From NCBI RefSeq assembly GCF_001039355.2, contig NW_019773713.1, positions 36,436 through 57,325 on the forward strand: a stretch of DNA of 20,890 nucleotides, written 5' to 3'. Position 1 is the first letter of the stretch; every line of letters begins with the position of its first letter. The DNA comes from Lingula anatina. Its lineage: Eukaryota; Brachiopoda; Lingulata; Lingulida; Lingulidae. The translations under genes and the position numbers were made by a program. The notes beneath the pieces are model-generated. The model had not been told where the DNA came from. It did no database searches and saw nothing but the letters and a program-made list of their open reading frames with translations. Shown in pieces: positions 9,331-19,039 of the stretch.

Positions 9331-9396
9331 ATATATATAGGAATAGTTATGTCGTCAATTTAGCACCTGGTCTAATGACCTTTTTTCGTTGTATAG

Positions 9397-9669
9397 ACCC
9401 AGAGCCACCATTGCACTTCTCTTGTTTAAAAGATCTAAGTGAAACAACAACATTGACATTAGAATGGGAGGCAAGTAGAGGCGATATTGAAGGATATACA
9501 CTGATCATCAGCGACACATATGGCAATGAGACTTCCCATAAACTAAAACCAAACATCACCAGGTACAAAGTAGAAAATTTGACCCCCGGCATGATGTACC
9601 ATTGTCTGGTCTTCACCACATCACAAGCAGGCATGAAGAGCAGCTACATGGAATGCCAAACAAGCACAG
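9397..9669 (+). CDS. FN3-8 exon
   Basis: A 91-residue FN3 domain opening DPEPPLHFSCLK, with the core LEWEASRGDIEGYTLII and the turn LTPGMMYHCLVFTTSQAG. Two N-glycosylation sequons (NET, NIT) lie between strands C and E. This would matter only if the protein is secreted. The acceptor is CGTTGTATAG|AC and the donor CACAG|GTTCAT is weak. Both are phase 1. Confidence 0.88.
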
Positions 9670-9918
9670 GTTCATAACAGATAACATTCTGTTAAATGTT
9701 TGCGCTTTTAACAAGCTTGATTATAGGTGTTGAATGCATTTCATCTGATAGTGATTGGCGGTAAAAAAAATAAGTTTCAAAGTTAGCTGTGGTATTCTTT
9801 GGTTAAACATGAATGCATTTAAGGAAGTGTTCAAGGAAATTTGTATCTTGAAGGTTTTTCCATAAAGATAGTACGAATATATAATACGATAGTACGAATT
9901 AACACTATTTGCCTTCAG

Positions 9919-10185
9919 TTCCAGAAGTTCCAAAAGCCGAATTCATCACCATAAACTTTCACGAAGGTGCATATGTGGTGTGTTGGGTAAGGCCACGCGG
10001 AGTATTCAAACACATGTCCTTTGACTATTTCCCAACTGACAGTAAGAAAGATCTGAAAATGTTGACGTCAAAAGAGAGTCCATCACCGCCACTTACCGTC
10101 ACCCCTGGAACTACATATGACCTGCACGCTTTCGTCGTAACGGATCATGACAAAAGTGACCCATGTGTAATGAAATTTACAACGG
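9919..10185 (+). CDS. FN3-9 exon
   Basis: An 89-residue FN3 domain opening VPEVPKAEF, with the core VCWVRPRGVFKHMSFDY and the turn VTPGTTYDLHAFVVTD. It ends KFTTG with a Cys in SDPCVMKF. The strand C tyrosine is replaced (HMSF). The acceptor is TGCCTTCAG|TT and the donor is ACGG|GTATGT, both phase 1. Confidence 0.87.
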
Positions 10186-10407
10186 GTATGTTTGTTTGCA
10201 TTCACAGAATTAAAGGTTACAAATTTCATCACCAATGCGCCGCGTCGATATCGATTAACGCATGATGCAGCATTCGAAATTACTTTTTGTATTCACCACT
10301 GTAATTTTTACATTTATAATTAAATGTAATTTTTATATAATTACATAAGTAGTTTTTCTAGTTATTTAAGTGTATTGAACTTTTTACTATACACTTTACT
10401 TTGGCAG

Positions 10408-10680
10408 CGCCATCCAAACCCGTACTATTTCATCGAATGGGCATTGAAACAACGTCAGTATCCATTAGTTGGGATCCGGTTCAAGCATTGTGTAGTTATG
10501 AAGTGTCTTGCGAACAAGCTGGCATCAACGCCATGAACCCTGAAACAACAACGGAATGTAAATATATAATGATGAACTTATTACCTGCCACAAAGTACGA
10601 TGTAAAAGTCGCAACCTGTGTAACGGACCATAAAGGGGAACTACTAAAGAGTGATACAAGCAAACGCACAATATGGACCA
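10408..10680 (+). CDS. FN3-10 exon
   Basis: A 91-residue FN3 domain opening APSKPVLFHRM, with the core ISWDPVQALCSYEVSC and the turn LLPATKYDVKVATCVTD. Strand E Cys is in TECKYIMMNL. The acceptor is TACTTTGGCAG|CG and the donor is ACCA|GTAAGT, both phase 1. Confidence 0.9.
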
Positions 10681-10855
10681 GTAAGTCTGTTTTCGTTATA
10701 ACTAAGATACATATATACTAAGAAAATCCACTCTGTCTATTTAATATGCATATTTTCTTGCGTTCTTAAGAAAAAAACTGTATATTCACTGTGACAGTCT
10801 ATCATGTCGGAATGCATATCCTATCCTGGCCATTGATGCACGTTTATCTCTTTAG

Positions 10856-11140
10856 ATCCGTCAGCGCCAACAAACTTCAAACAGATATGGTCACAGGTGA
10901 ACAAGAAAAGGCAGGCAACATCAGTTAAGCTGAAATGGGAAATGCCACAAGAATACATTGATCACTTTGAAGTAATCTATGACGCCCAGGGGGTTGGGCG
11001 TAGTCCCGTGAATGTCGAGTGCAGCCGAAGGACTGCCAAAATAGTTGGGTTAGGGCCTGGGACTGAGTACAACTGCAGCATTTCAGCTATTTTAAGCAAT
11101 GGACAAAAGAGTGAATGTGCCACGTGTGTTGCTTTTACAG
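10856..11140 (+). CDS. FN3-11 exon
   Basis: A 95-residue FN3 domain opening PSAPTNFKQIW, with the core LKWEMPQEYIDHFEVIY and the turn LGPGTEYNCSISAILSNG. It is Cys-rich toward the end (KSECATCVAFTG) and has one NCS sequon. The acceptor is ATCTCTTTAG|AT and the donor is TTACAG|GTATCT. The intron that follows has been invaded by a LINE whose target duplication starts at the donor itself. Confidence 0.9.
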
Positions 11141-11156
11141 GTATCTATAATTATTA
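11141..11156. repeat. LINE target-site duplication, left copy
   Basis: GTATCTATAATTATTA matches 16141-16156 (GTATCTGTAATTATTA) at 15 of 16 bases. Its first two bases are the splice donor of FN3-11. The exact left end of the LINE is blurred by the TTA repeats that follow. Confidence 0.7.
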
Positions 11157-11170
11157 TTATTATTATTATT
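11150..11170. repeat. (TTA)n run, LINE 3' tail
   Basis: Seven TTA-type units on the plus strand equal a (TAA)n tail directly after TTGCAATAATAA on the LINE strand. It overlaps the left target duplication, so the tail boundary is ambiguous by several bases. Confidence 0.7.
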
Positions 11171-11289
11171 GCAATAGAAAAAAGCAAGTACATGATAAAT
11201 TTTACAAGCACACAATACTCATTACAATAACAAAGTCCACAAGGATTTAACTAATAAAAAATTACAGTCAATAATTTGTATACATGCAA

Positions 11290-14200
11290 CTACACAAATC
11301 CATATATACCTATCCATTTCTGCCATATAACATTGAATTTTTCTACGTCTTGAGATACAATGTATTTTTGCTTATAGATTTTGTAAATATTTTCTAAATA
11401 ACGTTGAAGTTTTGTGAGTGACAGTGCGTCTTTCTGACATTTTGTTTTGTATGTTAAAAACTTAATGTGTATAGTCATAATTATATTGGATACATTACGT
11501 TCATTAATGTCAATTAAAATAAACTGTATGTTACTGAAATTTAAATATATATTACAAGAAATTAACCATGCTTCTACTTGGCGTAAGAACTTTTGTACAA
11601 TAACACAATCCCAAAGTATATGGTATATAGTTTCTACCTCCTCATGGCAAAATGTACACATAGGTGATTGAGATAGGCCAGTTTTATACACAAAGTTATT
11701 TGTGGTGAGGATTCTATAGAAGATTCGAAACTGGAACCACAGCATTTTTTTGTCCTTTACTGACAATATTGGTTTTCTTATATAATTTTTCCCAAAAATT
11801 ATGATCCCGAGGAGTAAAAATATTTGACCATTTTTCCTCAAAAATAGGCTTACACCCCATTTCCATAGATTTTTAGATCGATCTATCCCTGTGAGCAGTC
11901 TCACTAGATTACTGTCAGCTTGGTCGGCTTAAGCGTCTGTCCCGCCTACTAAAAGCTGTAAGGGGGTAATTAACTATGGTGTCCGCTCGGCTGACTGCAA
12001 TTTAGCGTGAACCCCCAGGGAGTTAGGTCGATCTAAAACTTAATCTTTAGATCGATCTAACTCTCTGGGAAAGCACCCATAGTATTCGAGCTATTTAATA
12101 TGTCGAACATTTCTTTTGAGCCCCTTGTATGTGTAACAATAACCCGTATACTTTCTGGTTGCCACGGACCGTACATTTTGATTTTATGCGGATTGTCATT
12201 TTTTCTGTACATATTATTTATTGTCGCAATAATACCATTGTATTGTAAAAATCGTTCACTTGTCTATATCCTTTGTCATACATCTCTTTATGGAACAGCG
12301 TCTCTTTATTTACACTCAGAGAGTTATTGTACCATAATGGGACTTTATTCAACTCGGTCATTTGTTCTTTTTTTTTTCAACAATTCCCGCCAAGCTAAAA
12401 AACATCCTTCCAAAATAAATTCTGTGTGTCTGTTTGACAGAAGCGCAAATGTTCATAACCACAGTTTAGCATCTAATTTATATCTATGCAAAAGGATATT
12501 TTGCCAAATACCCTCCGTATTTATCAACCGTCTCACCCAAGTTAATTTTAATGCCATTATTGAAGCTTCTACGTTTATCATATTTAGTCCTCCATCTTTT
12601 ATTTTTCACATACTATTTCCCTTTTTACTTTATCCGGCTAACCTTTCCAAAGAAATCCAAAGATTAGCTTTTTTAGCTCCTTAATTATTTGGTTAGATGG
12701 GTTAGGCAGTGAAATAAAAAGATGGTTAAATTTCGATATTATGAGATAATTACTGTAATTCTGCCGACGGGGGTCAAAATTCGTCTTTCCCATAGTTTAA
12801 GTTATCCTTCAGTACTTTCAATTTTTTCCCGATAATTCCTTTCACATATAGTATCTAGTTCAACATAGAATTTAATACCTAATGATTTAAAAGACGTTGC
12901 ACCCCATATTAAAGTCCAATTTTTGCACAGTTTCTCATTTGAATTTTTTCTCCCTATCCAAATAACCTGAGTTTTGTCATAGTTTATTTTTAAACCCGAA
13001 ATTATGGACGTGTCATCTGCATATTGCGATATCTTGTATTCGTTTTCCTCAATTTGTATTCCTTTAATTTGAGGGTTATTCTTTATGCTTACTGAAAGAA
13101 TTTCAGAGCATAACAAAAATAAATATGGTGATATCGGATCACCTTGTCTCGGGCCACGCTGTGGTTGAAACATTTCGGATAAATGACCTCCTTGATTTAC
13201 TCTTGAAGTAATATTTTTATAAAAAGTTTTAATGTAATTTATTATGTCTGGACAGAAATTAAAAAAATATAAGAACTTGATTTAGAAAGTTCCAAGATAT
13301 ACTATCGAATGCTTTCTCAATATCTATTAGAAGTAATATTCCAGGTATATGATTTTCCTCAGTATATTGCATGAGATCATAGATTGAACGAGTATTTTCC
13401 CCTATGTATCTCCCTTTTAAGAAACCAATCTGTTCTTAACTTATCAGTTTACCCAATATCGTTTTTATTCTACTTGATACGACACCTGAGAAAATCTTGT
13501 AAACGGTATTCAGTAGTGTAATAGGGCGCCAATTTTTTAAAAATTGTTTTGGTCTATCCTCCTTCGGGATGCATGTTATGATTCCCTCCCTTTGGGTGAC
13601 AGAGAGCTGCCCATGTGTAAGACCATAATTTAAAGATCGTATGACAAAGGTCCCTACTTTCGCCCAAAAAAACTTTAAGAATTCCACAGTAAATCCGTCC
13701 GAGCCTGGACTTTTATCATTTCTTATTTTTGTGAGGAATATCTTGGCTTCAACATTAGTTATTGGGCCTTCTAGGCTTTCCCTCTCATCTGTAGTCAGTT
13801 TTGGTACATTAAAATCTTTTAAATTTGTTTGCCAGTCAATATCAGCACACTGTGTATTTTCTGAGTACAATTTTTCGTAAAACTTTTTTGTTTCTTTTAA
13901 GATTTCATTCTGTTCAGTAATATATCACCAACCTATAGTCGGGGAATAATTTTTTCTGTAAAACTTTTTTCAAAGCTAAAAAAATATTTTGTTGGTTTTT
14001 CCCCCTCAGTCAACCATTTCCCGCGCGATCTAATAATACTACCTTTTAACCTTGCACTTCTAATCTCAACTAACTGTTGTTTTTTCCTTTCTAATTCTAG
14101 TTGAAGACGGGCATCACAATTTTCATAATCTTCTGTTAATTGTTCTATTTCTTTCATAAGCCCTTTTTCTACCTCTTGTAATTTTTTTCTTTTTAAAACA

Positions 14201-14454
14201 TGCATACGAAATAGTCGTGCCTCTTAAACGTAAAAGCAAAATTTCTAGAAACATCTGATCATTCACCATAAACTGCAATTCCTGGTCAGGAATGTTGCCA
14301 ATATTTTCAAGATTATATATAGGAATGCAACATTCTTTTTTAAAATCTCGTATGGATTCATTAATTTTTTCGACATAGGTCATGTCATATAGGAGGGAAT
14401 TATTAAATTTCCAAAGTCCTCTTCCTCTCTTAAAACTGTCAAATTTTACTTGAA
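11290..14454 (-). pseudogene. LINE ORF2 remnant: linker, reverse transcriptase and C-terminus
   Basis: Reading right to left: a linker with RGRGLWKFNNSLL, then SRGKWLTEGEKPTKYFF. The reverse transcriptase follows with NWRPITLLN, FLKGRYIGENTRSI, motif A LIDIEKAFDSISW, RGPRQGDPISPYLF and the catalytic QYADDTSI. After that come MINVEASIMALKLTWVRRL and FLQYNGIIATINNMYRK. The C-terminus has FQFRIFYRILTTN and a Cys/His cluster, PMCTFCHEEVETIYHILWDC. In-frame stops (one near 13437) and frameshifts (a T run near 13265) break it. Between motif C and LKINYDKTQVIWIG roughly two dozen residues usual in the family are missing in frame. The last open stretch ends at 11290. Confidence 0.85.
11869..12076. 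mobile_element. 208-bp palindromic element nested in the LINE
   Basis: The LINE reading is interrupted here by DNA built around TTTAGATCGATCTA motifs (11871-11885 and 12051-12066, with an inverted variant at 12022-12040). An inner imperfect inverted pair has TTACTGTCAGCTTGGTCGG near 11910 and its counterpart near 11985-12003. CCATAG occurs just outside both ends (11863-11868 and 12077-12082) and may be a 6-bp target duplication. LINE protein similarity resumes on each side. The family is unknown. Confidence 0.5.
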
Positions 14455-14864
14455 GTTTTCAAGGTGTGTGTCAGATCGCATTTCGGAGTATCAGCCAGAA
14501 CACCGACAGGATGAGCCCTGGCATGCTCGGCTGTCACCTTGATTGGATAGTAAACGATTGTCGTAAAATCGCTATATGATTTTAAAACCGGGTGCATAAA
14601 TTTGAAAGCCACCTAGATGCACCTTAGACTACCACATTAATCTAATACAATGCAAAAAAGCCCTATCAAAAGTGGTTAAAACATTCAAACCGAATGTCGT
14701 AAAGTCCCCATATATCCCCATAGAGACAATAAAATAGAGTACTCTAAAGTAAAGAGTACAGTTAAAGGTTGTTCAGCCGAGCGTGGATGAGCCCGCAGTC
14801 GTGCTACAAAATTATTTCTGGGGTATGATACTCCGAAATGCGATCTGACACACACCTTGAAAAC
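14455..14864. mobile_element. 410-bp MITE with perfect 39-bp inverted repeats, nested in the LINE
   Basis: Positions 14455-14493, starting GTTTTCAAGGTGTGTGTCAG, are identical to the reverse complement of 14826-14864. A second inverted pair, GCTCGGCTG at 14525-14533 and CAGCCGAGC at 14774-14782, lies inside. There is no coding potential. It separates the endonuclease from the rest of ORF2. No target duplication is visible, and the end of the endonuclease domain (the usual SDH region) is not seen on either side, so a deletion may have accompanied or followed insertion. Perfect arms suggest it is younger than the LINE. Confidence 0.85.
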
Positions 14865-15491
14865 GGGTAGCGTTGTCCGATATACCGGTTAATTCAGGAT
14901 CCTTAGGTGCCGAGTCTGGTAGTTGGGTAGGCCTGTTTTTCGCCAAGTGATATTAGACACATTGCCATAGTTCTCTATATGGGTCTACATAGCCGTTTTC
15001 TTTTATCATATTTAAAACACTTAATCTTGCCTTTGGGTTATTTATCCGTGAATAGTTATAGTAATCAGTATCTGGATTCAGAACCAGGTTAAAATCTCCA
15101 CAGATTATTTGGAATTCACTGTCCATTTCATCGATCTTTTTGAGAAGGTTTTCAAAGAATGGGGGGCTTTCAGTGTTAGGACCATAGATATTTGCAAATG
15201 TTACTATTTTATCATCAACGTCAAATTACAGAATAAGTTTATTCCCGGATTCGTCCTTGAATTCCTGTAGCAATTTAAAATTTATGTTATTTTGTAGTAG
15301 AATTGCTACGCCTCGAGCGTTTGAAGTATAAGAACTGATTCATTCCTTATCTGAACTTCTTTTTTATAAGTAAAATGTGTATCCTGTAAACAAATGATAT
15401 TACATTTCAAGTTTCGTAAATATTGAAAGACGTCTTTTATCTTCTCAAAACTCCCCATACCTTGACAGTTTACTCTGATAATTTCTACCAT
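14865..15491 (-). pseudogene. LINE ORF2 remnant: AP-type endonuclease
   Basis: The ORF opens MVEIIRVNCQGMGSFEKIKD, then NIICLQDTHF, which is the glutamate/aspartate metal-site motif of this nuclease family. After a frameshift it continues with ARGVAILLQNNINFKLLQEF, a stop near 15226, IVTFANIYGPNTESP and the metal-binding IICGDFNLVLNP. It runs to VDPYREL and VSNITWRKTG and then degrades. The usual C-terminal SDH motif is absent. In the family this nuclease nicks target DNA to prime reverse transcription. This copy cannot be functional. Confidence 0.85.
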
Positions 15492-15622
15492 TTCAAGTTG
15501 TTAGCTCTATTAATATTCCATGTGACGGGTGTACTGCAAGATCGCCTAGCGAGGTCTCCCTCGTCTTCCTCTCTCGGCACGGTCTGACAGGCTGCGAGCG
15601 CGTTGTTGACCCGTGGCATGAA

Positions 15623-16140
15623 TCACATCTTGCTGAGTAGTACTAGTTCCACGTGCCGTGCTCTGATGCATGTCGGGGGGATAAACTCACGATCGTCATT
15701 GAATAATTTATCCACCACCAAAACAGCCTTCTTTCCACCCCTTTTTGCTGCTCTCAAATGGGGCATCAAAAGCTTTCTCTTTTCATTGATCTCCTTCGGA
15801 AATTGTTCGTTTACTACAAAGGGTTTGCCAACTAAAGTGCGCTGCGCGGCTTTCCTCGCCATCTCCCGATCTCGAAAGGACGAAAATTTTGCTACTATCG
15901 GTCGATGTCTACCATTTATTATCTTTCCTATCCTGTGCACTCGATCAAAGTTTATGCCCTCGTTAAACCGCATCTCTTTTTTGAGGAAATTCTGTAATAA
16001 ATTCTCCGGTAATTCGTTGTTTTCATCCTTAATTCAGGTGAAAATTAAATTGCCCCGCATCGACCTCGCCTGTAACATCACGTGGCGATAACGTAAATCA
16101 TTCAGTTTTTCAGTCATATTCACTATGTCAGATCTGAGTT
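15623..16140 (-). pseudogene. LINE ORF1 remnant (L1 ORF1p-like), 5'-truncated
   Basis: The frame begins inside a coiled coil (LRSDIVNMTEKLNDL), followed by LQARSMRGNLIF and, after one stop, ENNELPENLLQNFLKKEM. It continues open with INFDRVHRIGK, RPIVAKFSSFRDREMARKAA, VNEQFPKEINEKRKLLMPHL and ends VELVLLSKM at 15623. The order RNA-recognition-like region then C-terminal domain is that of L1-type ORF1 proteins, which coat the element RNA. Everything upstream of the coiled coil is missing because the insertion ends at 16140. Confidence 0.8.
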
Positions 16141-16156
16141 GTATCTGTAATTATTA
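16141..16156. repeat. LINE target-site duplication, right copy
   Basis: GTATCTGTAATTATTA, one base different from 11141-11156. It directly follows the truncated 5' end of the LINE. Confidence 0.7.
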
Positions 16157-16204
16157 ATGTCTTGTTAATATTGTGGATTATTATATCTCGTGTAGACTTA
16201 CAGG

Positions 16205-16361
16205 CTACTGATTGGTCAGTCACCACGGGCTATTTCAAATAATGATCTTGTGGTTTGTACAAGGGATCTATTGGTCATATGACCATGCACAATTACCGTG
16301 GACTATTAGCTGAAGTTAATTCTAAAGCTCTAATTGATCAGTTATCACGGACTGTTTAGAA
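16205..16361. repeat. three degenerate ~60-bp repeats
   Basis: Three related segments, each with a TTGGTCA- or TTGATCA-like core followed by a CACGG or CCGTGG core and then CTATTT, CTATTA or CTGTTT, start near 16205, 16265 and 16328. The similarity is weak and was judged by eye. Confidence 0.35.
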
Positions 16362-16571
16362 AGATTTCCTTGAACGACTGGTTGCGGCATTTCGTAACAA
16401 TGGGATATGGGGCGTGTATGACATGTATGATGATTTGAAGGGAAGTAGATTTGTAGATGTAGATCTAGATATGTAAGTTTAGCTATTCAAAGGTGAAAGT
16501 TACCTTTCTTCATACGGTACCTTGGAGGACAACCGGTAGAGTAAAGCAAATAGTGCAAAGTACCTCGGGGT

Positions 16572-16652
16572 CTATGAAGAATAGTGATCAGTGAAAAAAA
16601 TCCGCTTCACGTCGGGATCCCATTTCCTCTCACAGGGCACTATTCTTCATAG
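16572..16652. repeat. inverted repeat / hairpin
   Basis: CTATGAAGAATAGTG at 16572-16586 is exactly inverted at 16638-16652, with a 51-base loop. Partial similarity continues outward. It may be a small foldback element or a hairpin in the intron transcript. Confidence 0.65.
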
Positions 16653-16834
16653 TCTCCTCAGGACAGTGCGATTCTTTTTTAGTTTTACCTTATTACACGT
16701 GGCTCATTAAAATAGTATCCTAAAAAGTTCTGTTGTTAGTTAACCTCATGGTAAAGGTAAAGTACAGTGCACTTTTAAGTATATGTTCAGAGTTTAATTC
16801 CTCTTAACCCATTCATAATTTTCCTACTTGACAG

Positions 16835-17236
16835 CCCCCGCAATGCCCGGCACCATTGTACCAGGCACCATTGTAGCAGGTACCAAAGATTTATACTTCC
16901 AGTGGATGCCAGCTGCAGGAGCTGTCCATAAATATTCTATTATGTATAGAAATGTCCAAGTAACTTCCACCGACAGCCAAGACGACAGTAATACAGAAAC
17001 GCAGACAAAAAAACTTCTACAGGGAAGTGCCAGCGATGAGCCGACGTCAGAAGAAAATCTAGAAATACTCGACTACGATGAAGAACAATCACGCAATGCA
17101 AGATATGAACAAATCGAAACTGTACAAAGCAAGTGCAATGTAGAAAAGCTTGATCCTGGCACAAATTATGAAATCCGAATTTTTGCGATAACTCACGGTT
17201 ATCTTAGCCAGCCACAACAGCTGACACAGGCAACAA
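16835..17236 (+). CDS. FN3-12 exon with acidic insert
   Basis: At 134 residues, this is the longest exon of the array. It has the usual core FQWMPAAGAVHKYSIMY and turn LDPGTNYEIRIFAITHG. Between strands C and E lie about 45 extra residues rich in Asp, Glu, Ser and Thr, including TSTDSQDDSNTETQTKKL and LEILDYDEEQS. The first residues hold a small duplication (PGTIVPGTIVAGT). The acceptor is CTACTTGACAG|CC and the donor is ACAA|GTGAGC, both phase 1. Confidence 0.88.
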
Positions 17237-17545
17237 GTGAGCATTGTTGTTTTACCTTTAGTATATTGTATACATCGCATGAAACAACACAATGTTTACA
17301 TAAAAGTTACCCTCAGTGATTTTGAGAGACATAATGTAATAGTAATTCTGGAGTATTTATACTGTATTTTAATGTTGACATGTACATATAATTTACTTTC
17401 AATCAGGGGCTACTGAATATTTTTATTATTTTGTAGATATTCCGATACACAGGCACGTATGTGTATATAAACATGTATAGTATGCATATAGTAATTTGGA
17501 ATATTGTATTGGATCAGTGATGTTTTATATTATTTTTTTATCCAG
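17237..17545. other. intron
   Basis: The 309 AT-rich bases between FN3-12 and FN3-13 show nothing beyond the splice signals. Confidence 0.65.
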
Positions 17546-17809
17546 AGCCGGGTAAACCTGGGAAAGTGACAAAAGAAGAGTCGACTACAGCAGAATCAAT
17601 ATCTCTGTCTTGGGGTGCTAGTGAAGGCAATGTCAGTGAATATGAAATAGAATACGAAAGAGAGGACCGAACCACAAGACAACTACTGAGAACAAGTACT
17701 CCAAATTGTATCATTGATAACATATCGCCTGGTGTACTATATAACTATAAAGTGTATGCTATAAGCAATGGCATAAGAGGCGACCCTTCTCAGGTTGTGG
17801 AAGCCACAG
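17546..17809 (+). CDS. FN3-13 exon
   Basis: An 88-residue FN3 domain opening EPGKPGKVTKE, with the core LSWGASEGNVSEYEIEY and the turn ISPGVLYNYKVYAISNG. It ends EATG and is the closest to the FN3 consensus in the array. The strand E Cys is in PNCIIDNI and there is one NVS sequon. The acceptor is TTTTTATCCAG|AG and the donor is CACAG|GTAGGA, both phase 1. Confidence 0.92.
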
Positions 17810-18066
17810 GTAGGAACAGTTTTTCTTCAAACAAGTTTTAAAACCATGTACAGCAATGGCGGTTGACTAACATTATTAAAGCTGAATTATTGCACACACG
17901 TTAACTAGAACCATAATAATATTTTGGTATGACATGTTGTATTTTAGGTGTTTCTCTGGAATAAATAAGTCAGGACAATAAACTATGTACACACATATGT
18001 ATATATATTTAATTTTTTAAGTGAACTGTTATATAGCAGGGAAATGGACGTTAATTTTAATTTCAG

Positions 18067-18363
18067 ATCTTCCATGTCCTAAAAATTTCCGACAGATCCA
18101 AAGCGAATTACCCACACGCTCGATACATTTGAAGTGGGATGCACCGGAATCTATCACAGCCGGTTCTTTGTCATATACGGTGAAATATCGTCGTTTCGGA
18201 ACCTCCGAAGAATACCACAATGATAGGGTGGTTAAAGATCAAAGTCTGAAAGTTACTGGGTTAGTCCCTGGCAGAAAGTACGAATTCTCTCTGCAAGTAA
18301 CTGGATGGAAAGACAAAGTAGGCCACTCTACAAGCAAAGAGGTGTTTTGCACAGGAGCAACAA
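18067..18363 (+). CDS. FN3-14 exon
   Basis: A 99-residue FN3 domain opening LPCPKNFRQIQ, with the core LKWDAPESITAGSLSYTVKY (a slightly longer B-C loop) and the turn LVPGRKYEFSLQVTG. It ends VFCTGATS. The acceptor is TTAATTTCAG|AT and the donor is ACAA|GTACGC, both phase 1. Confidence 0.9.
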
Positions 18364-18793
18364 GTACGCAAGACTTTTTTAAAATTTATTTTATTTATCT
18401 GTTTATTTACTTTTGCAATGGACCTATTTCATCAGCAAGATTATGACTGCGGGTTTATTTTGTTTCTAATTGGACACACGTTATTGTCTACAGCTAAAAC
18501 CAGTTTTCCATTTTTTTTGTATTTTTTTTTCTATTCTAAATGTAGCGATTTGCTGCACGTCTTTGTAAACTAGTGATCGCCTGCTGTTGATCCACTGTGG
18601 TGTCAGTTATGCAACATTGTAAAACCACACGAGCAATTGCGGGGTTCACTGGATAAATGATTGGACTAAACATCTTGAAAACATATCTTTATCGTCATAC
18701 CAATGGGCAGAAATGTGTAAACGATGGAATTTTACATTCATAGAGGCTAACATAGTACGTAATGTACCCATCCCCGTTTTTCTTTCTTCATAG
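18364..18793. other. intron
   Basis: The 430 bases between FN3-14 and FN3-15 include T-rich runs near 18372-18410 and 18508-18533. No element or gene is seen. Confidence 0.65.
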
Positions 18794-19039
18794 ATCCAGA
18801 ACCAGTCCACGGTCTAATGTGGGATTCGTCATCCAACAGACTTACCTGGGAAAAACCAGACGGTGATATTGGTAGATATGACATCAAAGTCGCAATGGGA
18901 GCTGACATTAAAACATTCCACACAACGACCTGCATATATAACGTGCACACTATTGAGAAGGGAGAAACCTGTGTTTTCAGTGTTGTGGCAGTCAGCAATG
19001 AAAAAACAAGCAAGGAGATTTCAAAAAAAATTACGATAG
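18794..19039 (+). CDS. FN3-15 exon
   Basis: The shortest FN3 exon, 82 residues. It opens DPEPVHGLMWD, has the core LTWEKPDGDIGRYDIKV and the turn IEKGETCVFSVVAVSNE, where Cys replaces the usual Tyr of strand F. The strand E Cys is in TTCIYNVHTI. The acceptor is TTTCTTCATAG|AT and the donor is ATAG|GTTAGT, both phase 1. Confidence 0.9.

Larger units (their letters stand above)
8665..9396. other. intron filled mostly by an inverted-repeat element
   Basis: Contains the TA microsatellite near 8696-8730 and the element at 8731-9330. The remaining 66 bases lead to the FN3-8 acceptor. Confidence 0.65.
11157..16140 (-). mobile_element. dead, 5'-truncated Tx1/L1-like LINE
   Basis: The minus strand carries, in order, the end of an L1-type ORF1, an apurinic-type endonuclease, a reverse transcriptase and a Cys/His-containing C-terminus, followed by a short 3' untranslated part and a (TAA)n tail. 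Many stops and frameshifts make it inactive. It is bracketed by a 16-bp target duplication (11141-11156 and 16141-16156). The 5' end falls inside the ORF1 coiled coil, so the copy was truncated on insertion. Two smaller elements sit inside it (11869-12076 and 14455-14864). The clade call rests on familiar ORF patterns. A Tx1-like branch of the L1 group is most likely. Confidence 0.85.
11141..16834. other. 5.7-kb intron enlarged by LINE insertion
   Basis: The intron between FN3-11 and FN3-12. Without the LINE it would be about 0.7 kb. From 16141 on it carries original intron DNA with a hairpin at 16572-16652 and ends at CTACTTGACAG. Confidence 0.75.

Noticed and set aside
9869-9899. Direct repeat of ATAGTACGAAT
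   Set aside because: Two short AT-rich copies close together. No element or function is indicated.
12100-12684. 194-codon plus-strand open frame
   Set aside because: It is antisense to the LINE ORF2. The opposite strand shows LINE motifs (FLQYNGIIATINN, MINVEASIMALKLTWVRRL), so the plus frame is a shadow.
15603-16091. 162-codon plus-strand open frame
   Set aside because: Antisense of the LINE ORF1 remnant, whose reading is family-typical.
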